In this document: one piece after another, positions 50,969-59,702 of the stretch | How positions within the stretch are numbered: the first letter of the stretch is position 1 | Layout of the letters: the number at the start of each line of letters is the position of its first letter | NCBI RefSeq assembly: GCF_044803115.1 | Contig: NZ_CP085224.1 | Span: forward strand, 3,534,001-3,598,000 | From: Caenispirillum salinarum_A | GTDB lineage: Bacteria; Pseudomonadota; Alphaproteobacteria; Rhodospirillales; Rhodospirillaceae | Direction of reading: 5' to 3' | Length of the DNA stretch: 64,000 nt | Notes under the pieces: model-generated | Databases searched by the model: none | Told to the model about the DNA's origin: nothing | What the model saw: only the letters and a program-made list of their open reading frames with translations | Position numbers and translations under genes: made by a program

Positions 50969-52189
50969 TTACGCCGCGTCCAGGCCGTAGGCCGTGTGCA
51001 GGGCGCGCAGGGCCAGCTCGGTGTACTCCTCGGCGACCAGCACCGATACCTTGATCTCGGAGGTGGAGATCACCTGGATGTTGATACCCTTGTCGGCCAG
51101 CGCGGTGAACATGGTCTGGGCGACACCGGCGTGGCTGCGCATGCCGACGCCGATGACGGAGATCTTCACCACGTTATCGTCGGCGATGAGGTCCTGGAAG
51201 CCCAGTTCCTCCTTCTTTTCCTTCAGGACGGCGACGCAGCGGTCCAGGTCGCCCTTGGCCACCGTGAAGGTCAGGTCGGTCGCCTGGCCCTCGGCGATGT
51301 TCTGGACGATCATGTCCACGTTGACGTTGGCGTCGGTGAGCGGGCCGAAGATCTTGGCGGCGACACCGGGGATGTCGGCCACGTCGACCAGGGTGATCTT
51401 GGCTTCGTCGCGCGAATACGCGATGCCGCTGACAAGTTCCTTTTCCACGATCTCGTCCTCGTCGCAGACCAATGTACCAGGGGTGTCGGGGGCGAAGGTG
51501 GAGCGCACCTGCAGGCGCACCCGGTGCTTCATCGCCATCTCGACGGAGCGGGTCTGGAGAACCTTGGCGCCCTGCGACGCGCTCTCCAGCATTTCTTCGT
51601 AGGTAATCTTTTCCAGCTTGCGTGCCTTGGGCACGATGCGCGGGTCGGTGGTGTAGACGCCGTCCACGTCGGTGTAGATGTCGCAGCGGTCGGCGTCCAG
51701 CGCCGCCGCCATGGCCACCGCCGAGGTATCGGAGCCGCCGCGGCCGAGCGTGGTGATGCGGTTGTCCGGGCCGATGCCCTGGAAGCCGGCGATCACGGGC
51801 ACCTGGCCGCCGGCCATGCGTTCGCGCATGAGCGGCGTGTCGATCTCCATGATGCGGGCCTTGGAGTGGGCGTCGTCGGTCTTGATGGGGATCTGCCAGC
51901 CCAGCCACGACCGGGCGTTGCAGCCCAGTTCCTGCAGCGCGAGCGACAGGAGGCCCGTCGTCACCTGCTCGCCGGTCGCCACCACGGCGTCATACTCGCG
52001 CGAGTCGTGCATGGGCGCGACCTCGCGGCAGTAGCCGACCAGTTTGTTGGTCTCGCCCGACATGGCGGAGACCACCACGGCCACCTCGTTGCCGGCGTCG
52101 ACCTCTTTCTTGACAAGCTGCGCCACGTTCTTGATGCGCTCGATGTCACCCACCGAGGTGCCGCCGAATTTCATAACGATGCGCGCCAT
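50969..52189 (-). CDS. lysC: Aspartate kinase
   Basis: A 406-aa enzyme that phosphorylates aspartate at the entry to lysine, threonine, methionine and isoleucine synthesis. The kinase domain has MKFGGTSVGDIERIKNVAQ, VSAMSGETNKLV and GFQGIGPDNRITTLGRGGSD; two ACT domains follow for feedback control (DVADIPGVAAKIFGPLTDAN; VIGVGMRSHAGVAQTMFTAL). The start is the ATG at 52189; the frame is open to 52384 but that part is not conserved. It is divergent from ubiG; the 227-bp gap holds both promoters, which I could not assign. Confidence 0.95.
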   Translation of the reverse strand: MARIVMKFGGTSVGDIERIKNVAQLVKKEVDAGNEVAVVVSAMSGETNKLVGYCREVAPMHDSREYDAVVATGEQVTTGLLSLALQELGCNARSWLGWQIPIKTDDAHSKARIMEIDTPLMRERMAGGQVPVIAGFQGIGPDNRITTLGRGGSDTSAVAMAAALDADRCDIYTDVDGVYTTDPRIVPKARKLEKITYEEMLESASQGAKVLQTRSVEMAMKHRVRLQVRSTFAPDTPGTLVCDEDEIVEKELVSGIAYSRDEAKITLVDVADIPGVAAKIFGPLTDANVNVDMIVQNIAEGQATDLTFTVAKGDLDRCVAVLKEKKEELGFQDLIADDNVVKISVIGVGMRSHAGVAQTMFTALADKGINIQVISTSEIKVSVLVAEEYTELALRALHTAYGLDAA

Positions 52190-52416
52190 TGGGGAAAGCA
52201 CCCTTCTTTCTGTCTCTAGTCCACGCCGGAAGCGCTCCGGCCGCGACGATCCGGTTTCGATACCGGCCGCCGGCGCTCGCCGGTTGCCCCGCCGCACGGG
52301 CGCGTATACATACTCTGTCCGGGGATGGGAGGCAAGGGAAGCCCCTGTGAGGGGCGCATGACCCGCCTGCCGATCGCCGCCCAACCGCGCCTGTCCATTT
52401 ACCGGGAGTGCCCTCC

Positions 52417-53172
52417 ATGTCCGCCACCGCAGCCCCGCAGACCTCCACGGCCTCCGCCGAGGAAATGGCGAAGTTCGAGGCCATGGCGGATGCCTGGTGG
52501 GACCCCGTCGGCAAATTCAAGCCGCTGCACAAGTTCAACCCGGCGCGCGTCGCCTTCATCCGCGAGAGCCTGGGCGCCCACTTCGGCCGCGACCTGACCA
52601 AGGCCCGCCCGTTCGAGGGGCTGACGCTGCTGGACATCGGCTGCGGCGGCGGGTTGCTGTCCGAGCCCATGGCCCGGCTGGGTTTCACCGTGACCGGCCT
52701 GGACGCGGTGGAAAAGAACGTCGGCGTGGCACGACTCCACGCGGAGCGCTCGGAGCTTGCCATCGACTACCGCTGCCAGCTGGCCGAGGACGTGCTGGCG
52801 CAGGGCGAGCGCTTCGACGCGGTCCTGACCATGGAGGTGGTGGAGCACGTGGCCGACGTGCCGCTGTTCCTGCGCACCTGCGGCAATCTGGTCAAGCCGG
52901 GCGGCGCTCTGGTGGGCGCGACGCTCAACCGCACGCTGAAAAGCCTGGCGCTGGCGAAGATCGGCGCGGAATACGTGCTGCGCTGGGTTCCCGCCGGCAC
53001 CCACGACTGGCGCAAGTTCGTCAAGCCGTCGGAGTTCGCGGCGGGCCTGCGCGAGGGCGGCCTGGTGACCGAGGCCCTGCGCGGCATGACCTTCATGCCG
53101 CTGACCGATACGTGGGAGGTCACGGGCGACCTGGACGTCAATTACATGATCTTTGCCACGAAACCCGAGTGA
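52417..53172 (+). CDS. ubiG: Ubiquinone biosynthesis O-methyltransferase UbiG
   Basis: A 251-aa enzyme carrying out both O-methylations of ubiquinone synthesis at the inner membrane. It has the UbiG N-terminal signature EMAKFEAMADAWWDPVGKFK, the SAM motif LLDIGCGGGLLSEPMARLG (73-79 core) and the family-specific GTHDWRKFVKPSEFAAGLR. The ATG at 52417 follows GGGAG at about 9 bp; a GTG three codons upstream is less likely. Confidence 0.95.
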   Translation: MSATAAPQTSTASAEEMAKFEAMADAWWDPVGKFKPLHKFNPARVAFIRESLGAHFGRDLTKARPFEGLTLLDIGCGGGLLSEPMARLGFTVTGLDAVEKNVGVARLHAERSELAIDYRCQLAEDVLAQGERFDAVLTMEVVEHVADVPLFLRTCGNLVKPGGALVGATLNRTLKSLALAKIGAEYVLRWVPAGTHDWRKFVKPSEFAAGLREGGLVTEALRGMTFMPLTDTWEVTGDLDVNYMIFATKPE

Positions 53173-53181
53173 CGGTGCGCC

Positions 53182-53202
53182 GGCGGGGCGTTCAGCCCCG
53201 CC
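53182..53202. terminator. Shared hairpin between convergent ubiG and trkH
   Basis: GGCGGGGC, 5-nt loop, GCCCCGCC in a 19-bp gap; the loop and 3' arm overlap the end of trkH. There is no T-run; probably a bidirectional transcription barrier. Confidence 0.5.
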
Positions 53203-54646
53203 AGAAGCGCGGCGACAGCAGCACCAGCACGGTGAAGAACTCCAGCCGCCCCAGCAGCATTCCGGCCGACAACAGCCATTTCGCCGCGTCGGGCAGCGTC
53301 GCGAAGTTGCCCGCCGGGCCGATGATGGCGCCAAGCCCCGGACCGACGTTGGACACCGCCGTGGCGGCGCCGGAAATGGCCGTCACCCAGTCCAGGCCCA
53401 GCAGGCCCAGCAGCAGGGCGATGCTGCCGACCGTTCCCACGTAGACGAAGAAGAACAACAGAACGGAGACCGCCACCTCGTCGGTGATCGGCGCGTCATT
53501 GTAGACGCGCGGCACCACGGCGTTGGGCGACTGCAGCCGCCGCAGTTGGACCGCGAACAGCCGCCATGACACCTGGAAGCGGAAGATCTTGATGCCGCCG
53601 GCCGTCGACCCCGTGCAGCCGCCCACGAAGGTCAGCGCGAAGAAGGCCGCCACTGCAAAGGCCCCCCACAGCGTATAGTCGGCCGTGGCATAGCCGGTGG
53701 TGGTCACCACGCTGGTGACGTTGAAGGCGGCCAGGGTCAGGGCCTCGAAGGCCGGCACCTTGTCGACGATCACCAGCCACCCCGCCAGAAACGCCGACAC
53801 CAGCGCCAGGAACGCCAGGAAGGCCCCGACCTGGGCGTCGGTGAACAGCGGCCGGACGCCGTTGCGGACCATCTTCAGGTACAGGACGAACGGCACCGCG
53901 CCCGCGATCATGAAGGCCGTGCCGATCCAGTGGACCGCCGGCGTCTGCCAATGCCCCATGGAGGAGTCGGAGGTGGAATAGCCGCCGGTCGATACCGTGG
54001 TCATGGCGTGATTGACCGCCTCGAACGGCGTCATGCCGGCCAGCGCGTAAAGCACGCCGCACGTCACCGTCAGCGAGATGTAGGTGACGACGATCAGCAG
54101 GCCCAGGTGGCCCACCTTCGCCACCACCTTTTCCGACCGGTCGCTGCTTTCCATGCGGAACAACTGCATGCCGCCGACCCGCAGGAAGGGCAGCAGCACG
54201 ATCGCCATGACGATGATGCCGATACCGCCCAGCCACTGAAGAACGCTCCGCCACACCAGGATTCCCGGCGGCGCGGTATCCAGTCCCGTCAGGATGGTGG
54301 AGCCGGTGGTGGTCAGGCCGGAGATCGCCTCGAAGAAGGCGTCGGTGTAGCTGAGATCCAGGCGCGAGAAGAAGAACGGGACGGCCGAGAACGCCGCCGT
54401 TCCGACCCACCCCAGGGCCGTCAGCAGGAATGCCTGCCGCAGGGTCAGCGACAGATCGCGGGTGCGGTTGGTCAACACCAGCAGGCCGCCGACCAGCACG
54501 GTGACGCCGGCCCCGACGAAAAAGCCGACCCAGTCGACGTCACCCGCCGCCAGGTCCGCCACGCCGGGAACCACCATCGCGGCGCCGAGTACGGTAACCA
54601 GCAGCCCCAGCACATAAAGCACGGGCTGTAGCGTCAATGTCTGCAC
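53192..54646 (-). CDS. trkH: Trk-type potassium uptake protein TrkH
   Basis: A 484-aa channel-like K+ uptake subunit with four pore repeats. The filter loops are SGLTTTGSTIL, TTVSTGGYSTSD, VVTTTGYATAD and ATAVSNVGPGLG, each with the conserved glycine, between pairs of hydrophobic helices. The GGCTGSTAGGIKIFR motif is also typical. It normally needs the NAD-binding TrkA ring; no trkA is in the window. Length matches TrkH (about 483 aa). Confidence 0.95.
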   Translation of the reverse strand: MQTLTLQPVLYVLGLLVTVLGAAMVVPGVADLAAGDVDWVGFFVGAGVTVLVGGLLVLTNRTRDLSLTLRQAFLLTALGWVGTAAFSAVPFFFSRLDLSYTDAFFEAISGLTTTGSTILTGLDTAPPGILVWRSVLQWLGGIGIIVMAIVLLPFLRVGGMQLFRMESSDRSEKVVAKVGHLGLLIVVTYISLTVTCGVLYALAGMTPFEAVNHAMTTVSTGGYSTSDSSMGHWQTPAVHWIGTAFMIAGAVPFVLYLKMVRNGVRPLFTDAQVGAFLAFLALVSAFLAGWLVIVDKVPAFEALTLAAFNVTSVVTTTGYATADYTLWGAFAVAAFFALTFVGGCTGSTAGGIKIFRFQVSWRLFAVQLRRLQSPNAVVPRVYNDAPITDEVAVSVLLFFFVYVGTVGSIALLLGLLGLDWVTAISGAATAVSNVGPGLGAIIGPAGNFATLPDAAKWLLSAGMLLGRLEFFTVLVLLSPRFWRG

Positions 54647-54686
54647 GGGGATCGTCCTGTAAGGGAAACGGCGCCGGTCAAGCCGG

Positions 54687-55208
54687 TCAGGACACCGGCC
54701 GGCGCCACGGGATCGACGCGAAGGAGACGCCTTCGTCCTTCAACTCCTCGGCCTCTTCCGGCGTCGTCTCGCCGTAGATGCCGCGGGCCTCTGTCTCGCC
54801 ATAGTGAATTTTCCGGGCTTCTTCGGCGAAGTTGTCGCCCACGTAGTCGCAATGCTTTTCCACCGCGTCCTGCACCTGGCGCAGCACGTCGCTCATGCGG
54901 CGGTGGAATTCGGCCACCTTTTCGGAATTGCCGGCGGGGAACTGCGCCGCCTGCTGCGGCACCGGCACGTCGGCGGCAGAGGATACCTGCGCCGCACGCT
55001 CCTCCCGCGGCGGACGGGCCGGCCCGTCCTGGCCCTTGCGGCGCGCCAGGCGAGGCGCCATAAGGGCCTTGCGGACGGATCGGTCGCCGCACGTCGGGCA
55101 CTCCACCGCGCCGGCGTCCGCCATCTTGTCGTAGGCGGCGCTGTCGCGGAACCAGGACTCGAAACGGTGGTCGTTGGCGCAGAGAAGCTCGTAGCGGATC
55201 ATGGTCAT
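54687..55208 (-). CDS. DUF1178 family protein
   Basis: A 173-aa protein with a zinc-ribbon-like N terminus (LLCANDHRFESWF ... VECPTCGDRSVRKALMAPRL), an Ala/Pro/Gln-rich centre, and a conserved C-terminal part (VEKHCDYVGDNFAEEARKIH, TEARGIYGETTPEEAEEL). This is DUF1178, common in alpha- and betaproteobacteria, function unknown. The start is either the ATG at 55208 or that at 55202. Confidence 0.88.
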   Translation of the reverse strand: MTMIRYELLCANDHRFESWFRDSAAYDKMADAGAVECPTCGDRSVRKALMAPRLARRKGQDGPARPPREERAAQVSSAADVPVPQQAAQFPAGNSEKVAEFHRRMSDVLRQVQDAVEKHCDYVGDNFAEEARKIHYGETEARGIYGETTPEEAEELKDEGVSFASIPWRRPVS

Positions 55209-55297
55209 GTTCCCGATAAGCGTGCGTCTGCTTTACCCCAGCCCCCTCGCCGTGACAAGCTTACGCACCTGCAAGACATAGGAGGCATGCAGCATCC

Positions 55298-55855
55298 ATG
55301 CACGGAGAGACGCGCCTGAAACCCGCCGCCAGCACGCCGGCCTCGCCCTGGCTGAGGCGCTGGATGCCGCTGGCTCCCGCCGGCGCGACGGTGCTGGATG
55401 TCGCCTGCGGCTGGGGCCGGAACCTGCGATGGATGCGCGACGAAGGCTTTCGGGTCACGGGAGTCGACTGGGACATTTGCGCCCTGTCCGACGTGGAAGG
55501 GGCGGAGATCATCGAGGCGGACCTGGAGGACGGCTCCCCCTGGCCCCTGCCCGGCCGGACCTTCGACGTGGTGCTGGTCTCGCGCTACCTCTACCGTCCG
55601 CTGTTCCCGGTGCTGGAGGAAAGCCTGGCGGACGGAGGCTTGCTGATCTACGAGACCTTCATGCAGGGCAACGAGGCCTACGGCCGCCCCCGCAACCCCG
55701 ACCACCTGCTGAAGCGCGACGAGTTGCTGACGGCCTTCCCCCGCCTGTCGGTGGTGGCCTTCGAGCAGGGCGAGGTGGAAACCTGCGGCAGCGGCGTGGT
55801 TCAGCGCATCGTGCTGAGCAAGGACGCCAGGCCGAGGCGGCTGGATAACACCTGA
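55298..55855 (+). CDS. Class I SAM-dependent methyltransferase (TehB-like)
   Basis: A 185-aa methyltransferase with motif I VLDVACGWGRNLRWMRDEGF, an acidic residue after strand 2 (VTGVDWDICAL), and FDVVLVSRYLYRPLFPVLEE. It lacks any targeting signal. The small size and W/N in motif I resemble TehB/thiopurine-type enzymes, but the substrate cannot be inferred. The gene stands alone, divergent from DUF1178. Confidence 0.8.
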   Translation: MHGETRLKPAASTPASPWLRRWMPLAPAGATVLDVACGWGRNLRWMRDEGFRVTGVDWDICALSDVEGAEIIEADLEDGSPWPLPGRTFDVVLVSRYLYRPLFPVLEESLADGGLLIYETFMQGNEAYGRPRNPDHLLKRDELLTAFPRLSVVAFEQGEVETCGSGVVQRIVLSKDARPRRLDNT

Positions 55856-55915
55856 CGGCGCTTGGGCCAGGGCGGCCCGAACCTGCCTTGCGACGCCGAC
55901 GCGGCCTCCTCCCGA

Positions 55916-56440
55916 TCAGGAGGCGCGGCGGCGACGGCTAAGGGAAACGGCCGCCACCGCGCCAAAGCTGAAGAGTGCCAGGGCGGCAGGCTCGGTGACG
56001 CGAAGAACCTGCCCCCTGATCTCGCCGGCGGCGAACGCATCGGTGTGGATGTTGACGTACCAGAGTCCGTCCAGAAGGTGGCCGGCCTGATCGGCGGTGA
56101 TGACCGTGCTTCCGACCGACGGGCTCGTCAGCCCGCTGATAGAGCCGATGTTCACCTGAACCTGCGCGTTCTCCGTCGGCGCGCCCGGACCGTGGAAGTG
56201 CATCGCGAAGATCTCGCCGGTCAAGTTGCTCCAGGTGATCTCCCAGCTCAACAGCAGGGAGTCGGTGTCCAGCGACACGAGCGCAACACCCCTCCCCTCC
56301 GTCGCGACCGGCGGAACCTCGTTTTCGCCGGAGAGCGTCGCCCTGAAATCCACGATCGGTCCGGCAACCGCATTCCGGGGCGACGCACCCAGGACTATGA
56401 ACAGCGCCAGGACCGCCAACGGCAGGATACGGAAGTTCAT
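55916..56440 (-). CDS. CHRD-domain protein with PEP-CTERM-like sorting tail
   Basis: A 174-aa exported protein: a signal peptide (FRILPLAVLALFIVLGASPR ... AVAG), one CHRD domain (FRATLSGENEVPPVATEGRG, LSWEITWSNLTGEIFAMHFH, WYVNIHTDAFAAGEIRGQV) and a C-terminal TEPAALALFSFGAVAAVSLS segment followed by RRRR. The last part is a PEP-CTERM-type signal (proline-glutamate variant, hydrophobic helix, basic end) processed by exosortase in exopolysaccharide-producing bacteria. The ATG at 56440 is chosen because the signal peptide begins there. An IS110 element lies just upstream and may affect its promoter. Confidence 0.85.
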   Translation of the reverse strand: MNFRILPLAVLALFIVLGASPRNAVAGPIVDFRATLSGENEVPPVATEGRGVALVSLDTDSLLLSWEITWSNLTGEIFAMHFHGPGAPTENAQVQVNIGSISGLTSPSVGSTVITADQAGHLLDGLWYVNIHTDAFAAGEIRGQVLRVTEPAALALFSFGAVAAVSLSRRRRAS

Positions 56441-56615
56441 GGCCGCTCTCCCTCTCGTCGGAGACTGCAGAACGGCAGAAATCATGGCCGAGACGGTTTT
56501 TCGCGTCATGGACGCCTTGGGTGTATACGCCGTATCCCCGTCAGCGGGCGCCACCCGGCGCCCGGCCCCCTTGTAACTTAGCATGTGCCGAATCCGGTAT
56601 GATACCGGTTGCGGT

Positions 56616-56682
56616 GGCGGACGAGAGACCGACGCCCCTCAGGGACACCAAGCCCGTGTGTGAGCCAGGGTCCTCGTCCGCC
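56616..56682 (+). ncRNA. Candidate IS110 bridge RNA hairpin
   Basis: A 10-bp perfect inverted repeat, GGCGGACGAG (56616-56625) and CTCGTCCGCC (56673-56682), encloses a 47-nt loop just upstream of the transposase; a second dyad, CCGGTAT-G-ATACCGG, precedes it (56594-56608). In IS110-group elements the left non-coding end is transcribed as the bridge RNA that pairs with target and donor DNA. Only position and structure support this call. Confidence 0.45.
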
Positions 56683-56751
56683 GTTCCATCGAACCCGAAC
56701 AGTCGCTTGGGCCGCTCGAAGCGAAGCCCGCTTGCGCAAGGATGGGATCGG

Positions 56752-57690
56752 ATGGACGCTCTCAACATCGGCATCGACGTCTCGAAGGATCGGTTGGACG
56801 TCGCCACCACCTCGCCTTCGATGGCCGCTTTCCATGTTCCGCGCGATCATGGCGGGCTGTCGGATCTGGTCGAGCGATTGAAGCCGCTCGGCGCCGAGCG
56901 GATCGCGATCGAGGCCACTGGCGGCTTCGAGACCGTCGTCGCGGCAGCCCTGGCCGCCGCCGGCCTTCCGGTCGTCGTGGTCAATCCGGCGCGCGTGCGT
57001 GCCTTCGCCCAAGCCCTTGGGAAACGGGCCAAGACCGATCCGATCGACGCTGCGGTGATCGCTCGTTTCGCCGAAGCCACCAAGCCTGAAGTGCGCCCGC
57101 TGCCTGACGCCGAGACCGAGGCGCTGGCCGATCTCGTCGCTCGCAGACGGCAGATCATTGCGATGATCGGTGCGGAGAACCAAAGGCTCAAACGGGCCTC
57201 TTCCCGGACGGCCAGGAGCATCAGGCGGCTGCTGAAAGCACTCGAGAAGGAACTCGCCGACATCGACCTGGACATCGACGACAGCATCCGCCGGTCGCCC
57301 AGCTGGCTGGAAAAAGTCGAGCTCCTCAAATCCGTTCCCGGCGTCGGCGACCAGATCGCTCGCACCCTGATCGCCGAACTGCCGGAACTCGGCACCCTCG
57401 ACCGCCGGCAAATCGCCGCTCTGGTCGGCTTGGCGCCGTGGACGCGGCAATCCGGCAAATGGCGTGGCAAGAGCTTCATCGGCGGCGGCCGTGCCGCCGT
57501 CCGAACTGCCCTCTACATGGGGGCCCTCGTCGCCGCGCGGCACAATCCCCTGCTCAAGGGGTTTCGGGATCGCCTCGTCGCTCAGGGCAAACCCAAGCTC
57601 GTTGCCATCATCGCCGTCGCCCGCAAGCTCATCACAATCCTCAATGCAATCATCCGGGAGGCCCAGCCATGGCGCGAGCAAATCGTTTGA
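56752..57690 (+). CDS. IS110 family transposase (DEDD recombinase)
   Basis: A 312-aa transposase. The N-terminal RuvC-like DEDD domain has NIGIDVSKDRLDVATTS, IAIEATGGFETVVAAAL and ALGKRAKTDPIDAAVIARFA; the C-terminal Tnp domain has LLKSVPGVGDQIARTLIAEL, AALVGLAPWTRQSGKWRGKS and a serine-bearing segment. No frameshift. The ATG at 56752 is preferred; the frame is open to 56521 through the presumed RNA region. Confidence 0.93.
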   Translation: MDALNIGIDVSKDRLDVATTSPSMAAFHVPRDHGGLSDLVERLKPLGAERIAIEATGGFETVVAAALAAAGLPVVVVNPARVRAFAQALGKRAKTDPIDAAVIARFAEATKPEVRPLPDAETEALADLVARRRQIIAMIGAENQRLKRASSRTARSIRRLLKALEKELADIDLDIDDSIRRSPSWLEKVELLKSVPGVGDQIARTLIAELPELGTLDRRQIAALVGLAPWTRQSGKWRGKSFIGGGRAAVRTALYMGALVAARHNPLLKGFRDRLVAQGKPKLVAIIAVARKLITILNAIIREAQPWREQIV

Positions 57691-57706
57691 CCGGAAAGAC
57701 AGTCGC

Positions 57707-58525
57707 TCACACCAAGCTGAACGCCCGATCGTGGGTCAGCGAGGGAACCTTGCCGCGGGCCTTCTCCACCGCGTCGGTGTCCACATCCGCATAGACGATC
57801 CCCACCTCTTCCCCCGCGTCCGCCACCACCTCGCCCCAGGGCGCGACGATGAGCGCGTGGCCGTAGGTCTCGCGGCCCTTGTGTTCGCCGGTCTGGGCGG
57901 GGGCGAAGACCCAGCAGCCCGTCTCGATGGCGCGCGCCCGCAGCAGCACATGCCAGTGGGCGGCGCCGGTGGGGCGGGTAAAGGCGGAGGGCACCGTCAG
58001 GAAATCGGCCCCCGCCTTCGCCAGCGTGCGGTAGAGGTGCGGGAAGCGCAGGTCGTAGCAGATGGTCAGGCCCAACCCGCCCCAGGGCGACTTCACCACC
58101 ATCGCCTGGTCGCCGGGGCGGAAGGTGCTGGATTCGCGGTAGGCCTCGCCGTTGCCCAGGTCCACGTCGAACATGTGAATCTTATCGTACCGCCCGGCGA
58201 TGGCGCCCGAGGGGTCGAACATCAGCGTGCGGTTCGCCACCCGGTCGTCGGCCAGCTTCACCGCAATCGTCCCGCCGTGCAGCCACAGGCCCGTCTCCCG
58301 CGCCAGGGCGGCGAAGGCGGGCACGGCCGGGTGCTCGGCTTCCGGCAGGGCCTTGGCGAGCGTGTTCTTCCGACCCCACTCCATCATGGTAACGTTTTCC
58401 GGCATCAGCACCATGTCCGCGCCGTTTGCCCGCGCCTCCCGCGCCATGGCGCAGGCGGTGTCCAGGTTGGGCGCGATGTCGGGGCCGGCGTTGACCTGCA
58501 GGCAGGCGACCTTGAAGGACGGCAT
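57707..58525 (-). CDS. Carbon-nitrogen hydrolase (Nit1/deaminated glutathione amidase type)
   Basis: A 272-aa nitrilase-superfamily amidase. The catalytic triad is visible: Glu43 (LMPENVTMMEW), Lys115 (GRYDKIHMFDVDLGNG) and Cys156 (LTICYDLRFPHLYR). The YDKIHMFDVDLGNGE-type segment is typical of Nit1/Nit2-like proteins that repair deaminated glutathione. Its neighbour on the same strand is a glutaredoxin, 11 bp upstream, which fits a thiol-maintenance role. The 3' end lies directly beside the IS110 element but appears complete. Confidence 0.9.
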   Translation of the reverse strand: MPSFKVACLQVNAGPDIAPNLDTACAMAREARANGADMVLMPENVTMMEWGRKNTLAKALPEAEHPAVPAFAALARETGLWLHGGTIAVKLADDRVANRTLMFDPSGAIAGRYDKIHMFDVDLGNGEAYRESSTFRPGDQAMVVKSPWGGLGLTICYDLRFPHLYRTLAKAGADFLTVPSAFTRPTGAAHWHVLLRARAIETGCWVFAPAQTGEHKGRETYGHALIVAPWGEVVADAGEEVGIVYADVDTDAVEKARGKVPSLTHDRAFSLV

Positions 58526-58536
58526 GGCGGCGCCCC

Positions 58537-58794
58537 TCAGGCGCCCAGCATGGCGTCGAGCGCGCCCTTGCGCTCCAGCGCCATCAACTCGTCGCAGCCG
58601 CCGACGTGCTCGTTGTCGATGAAGATCTGCGGCACGGTGCGGCCGCCGTGGGCGCGCTTTTCCATTTCCTTGCGGCGCTCGGGCTGCTGCATGACGTCGA
58701 TTTCCTCGAAGTCGACGCCCTTGCTGGTCAGCAGCTTCTTGGCGCGGACGCAGAAGGGGCAGAAGGCGGAGGAATAGACTTCAACCTTGGCCAT
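58537..58794 (-). CDS. grxC: Glutaredoxin 3
   Basis: An 85-aa dithiol glutaredoxin with the CPFC active site (Cys12, Cys15), the cis-proline segment TVPQIFIDNEHVGGCDEL and the usual length. It reduces disulfides with glutathione in the cytoplasm. The ATG at 58794 is chosen; the upstream open frame has no conservation. Operon with comF upstream and the nitrilase downstream. Confidence 0.95.
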   Translation of the reverse strand: MAKVEVYSSAFCPFCVRAKKLLTSKGVDFEEIDVMQQPERRKEMEKRAHGGRTVPQIFIDNEHVGGCDELMALERKGALDAMLGA

Positions 58795-58841
58795 GGGGCC
58801 TCCTTGTCGATCGGATTGCGTGGGTTCTGCCCGGGTTACGC

Positions 58842-59621
58842 TTAAGGTAGGGGTTCCGTGTCCGGTTGCCACTCGGGCGAGAGCACGACGCGGGCCAGCG
58901 TCACCACGTCCACCGCCGCCGCACCCGCCTGCCGCAGGACCCGCGCGCACTCGCCCACCGTGGCGCCGGTGGTCATCACGTCATCGACCAGCAGCACCAC
59001 CCGGCCGCCCACCGAGTCGGGATCGGACAGCACAAACGCGCTGCGCACGTTGCGCCGGCGCGCGGCGCGGCCCATGCCCTCCTGCGGCGGGGTCTTGCGG
59101 GCGCGCAACAGAAGGTTCGGCGCGAAGCGGCCCGCCGGCACCCCTCCCAGGCGGTCCAGTTGCCGGGCCAGCAGGGCGGCCTGGTTGTAACGCCGCTTCA
59201 TCAACCGGCCGCGATGCAGGGGCACGGGCGCGATGAGGTCGGCGTCCTCCACCAGCGGCCGGGCGGCGCGCATCATCCAGCGGGCGAAGGCCGGCGCGGA
59301 GTCGGTGCGGTCGGCGTGCTTGAACCGCAGGATCAGGTCGCGCGCCACGCCATCGTACTCGAACACCGCCCGCGCCCGGCGCCACGGCGGCGGGGCGTCG
59401 ATGCAGGCGGCGCACAGGGCGCCCGGCTCCATGGGCAGCTCGAACGGGTCGCCGCAGGAATTGCACACCGGGTCCACCAGGAACTCCACCCCGCCGAAGC
59501 ACTCCGCGCACAGCGCGCCAGGCTCTGCCACCAACGTCCCGCAGGCGAGGCAGCGGGGCGGCAGCAGGGCGTCGAGGACGGCGCGGGAGGCCGTGCGCAG
59601 GGGGCGGAGCGTCGCGGTCAT
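58842..59621 (-). CDS. comF: ComF family phosphoribosyltransferase-like protein
   Basis: A 259-aa double zinc-ribbon protein with Cys pairs (CLACGTLV ... CAECF; CNSCGDPF ... CAAC) and a C-terminal phosphoribosyltransferase fold with the PRPP motif VVLLVDDVMTTGATVGECAR. ComF helps single-stranded DNA uptake in competent bacteria, but the family is also present in non-competent species. The ATG at 59621 is used; the same frame is open to 61244 only because it runs antisense to two other genes. It is divergent from the methyltransferase gene at 59703. Confidence 0.9.
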   Translation of the reverse strand: MTATLRPLRTASRAVLDALLPPRCLACGTLVAEPGALCAECFGGVEFLVDPVCNSCGDPFELPMEPGALCAACIDAPPPWRRARAVFEYDGVARDLILRFKHADRTDSAPAFARWMMRAARPLVEDADLIAPVPLHRGRLMKRRYNQAALLARQLDRLGGVPAGRFAPNLLLRARKTPPQEGMGRAARRRNVRSAFVLSDPDSVGGRVVLLVDDVMTTGATVGECARVLRQAGAAAVDVVTLARVVLSPEWQPDTEPLP

Positions 59622-59702
59622 GATCCTTTCCGCATAGCACGATTCGCAGCCTGCCGCCCTTCGCACTTGCCAGCGCCCCCGCGCGATGCCATCTAACGGC
59701 GC

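Larger units (their letters stand above)
56574..57692 (+). mobile_element. IS110-family insertion sequence (ends approximate)
   Basis: The element contains one IS110 transposase preceded by about 170 bp of structured non-coding DNA and ending just past the stop. IS110 elements lack terminal repeats, so the ends cannot be fixed: the right end must lie before the nitrilase gene (57707), and the left end between 56441 and about 56590. TTGACC at 57687-57692 and TAACTT at 56574-56579 could form a promoter on a circular junction, as described for this family; this is inference. Confidence 0.7.
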
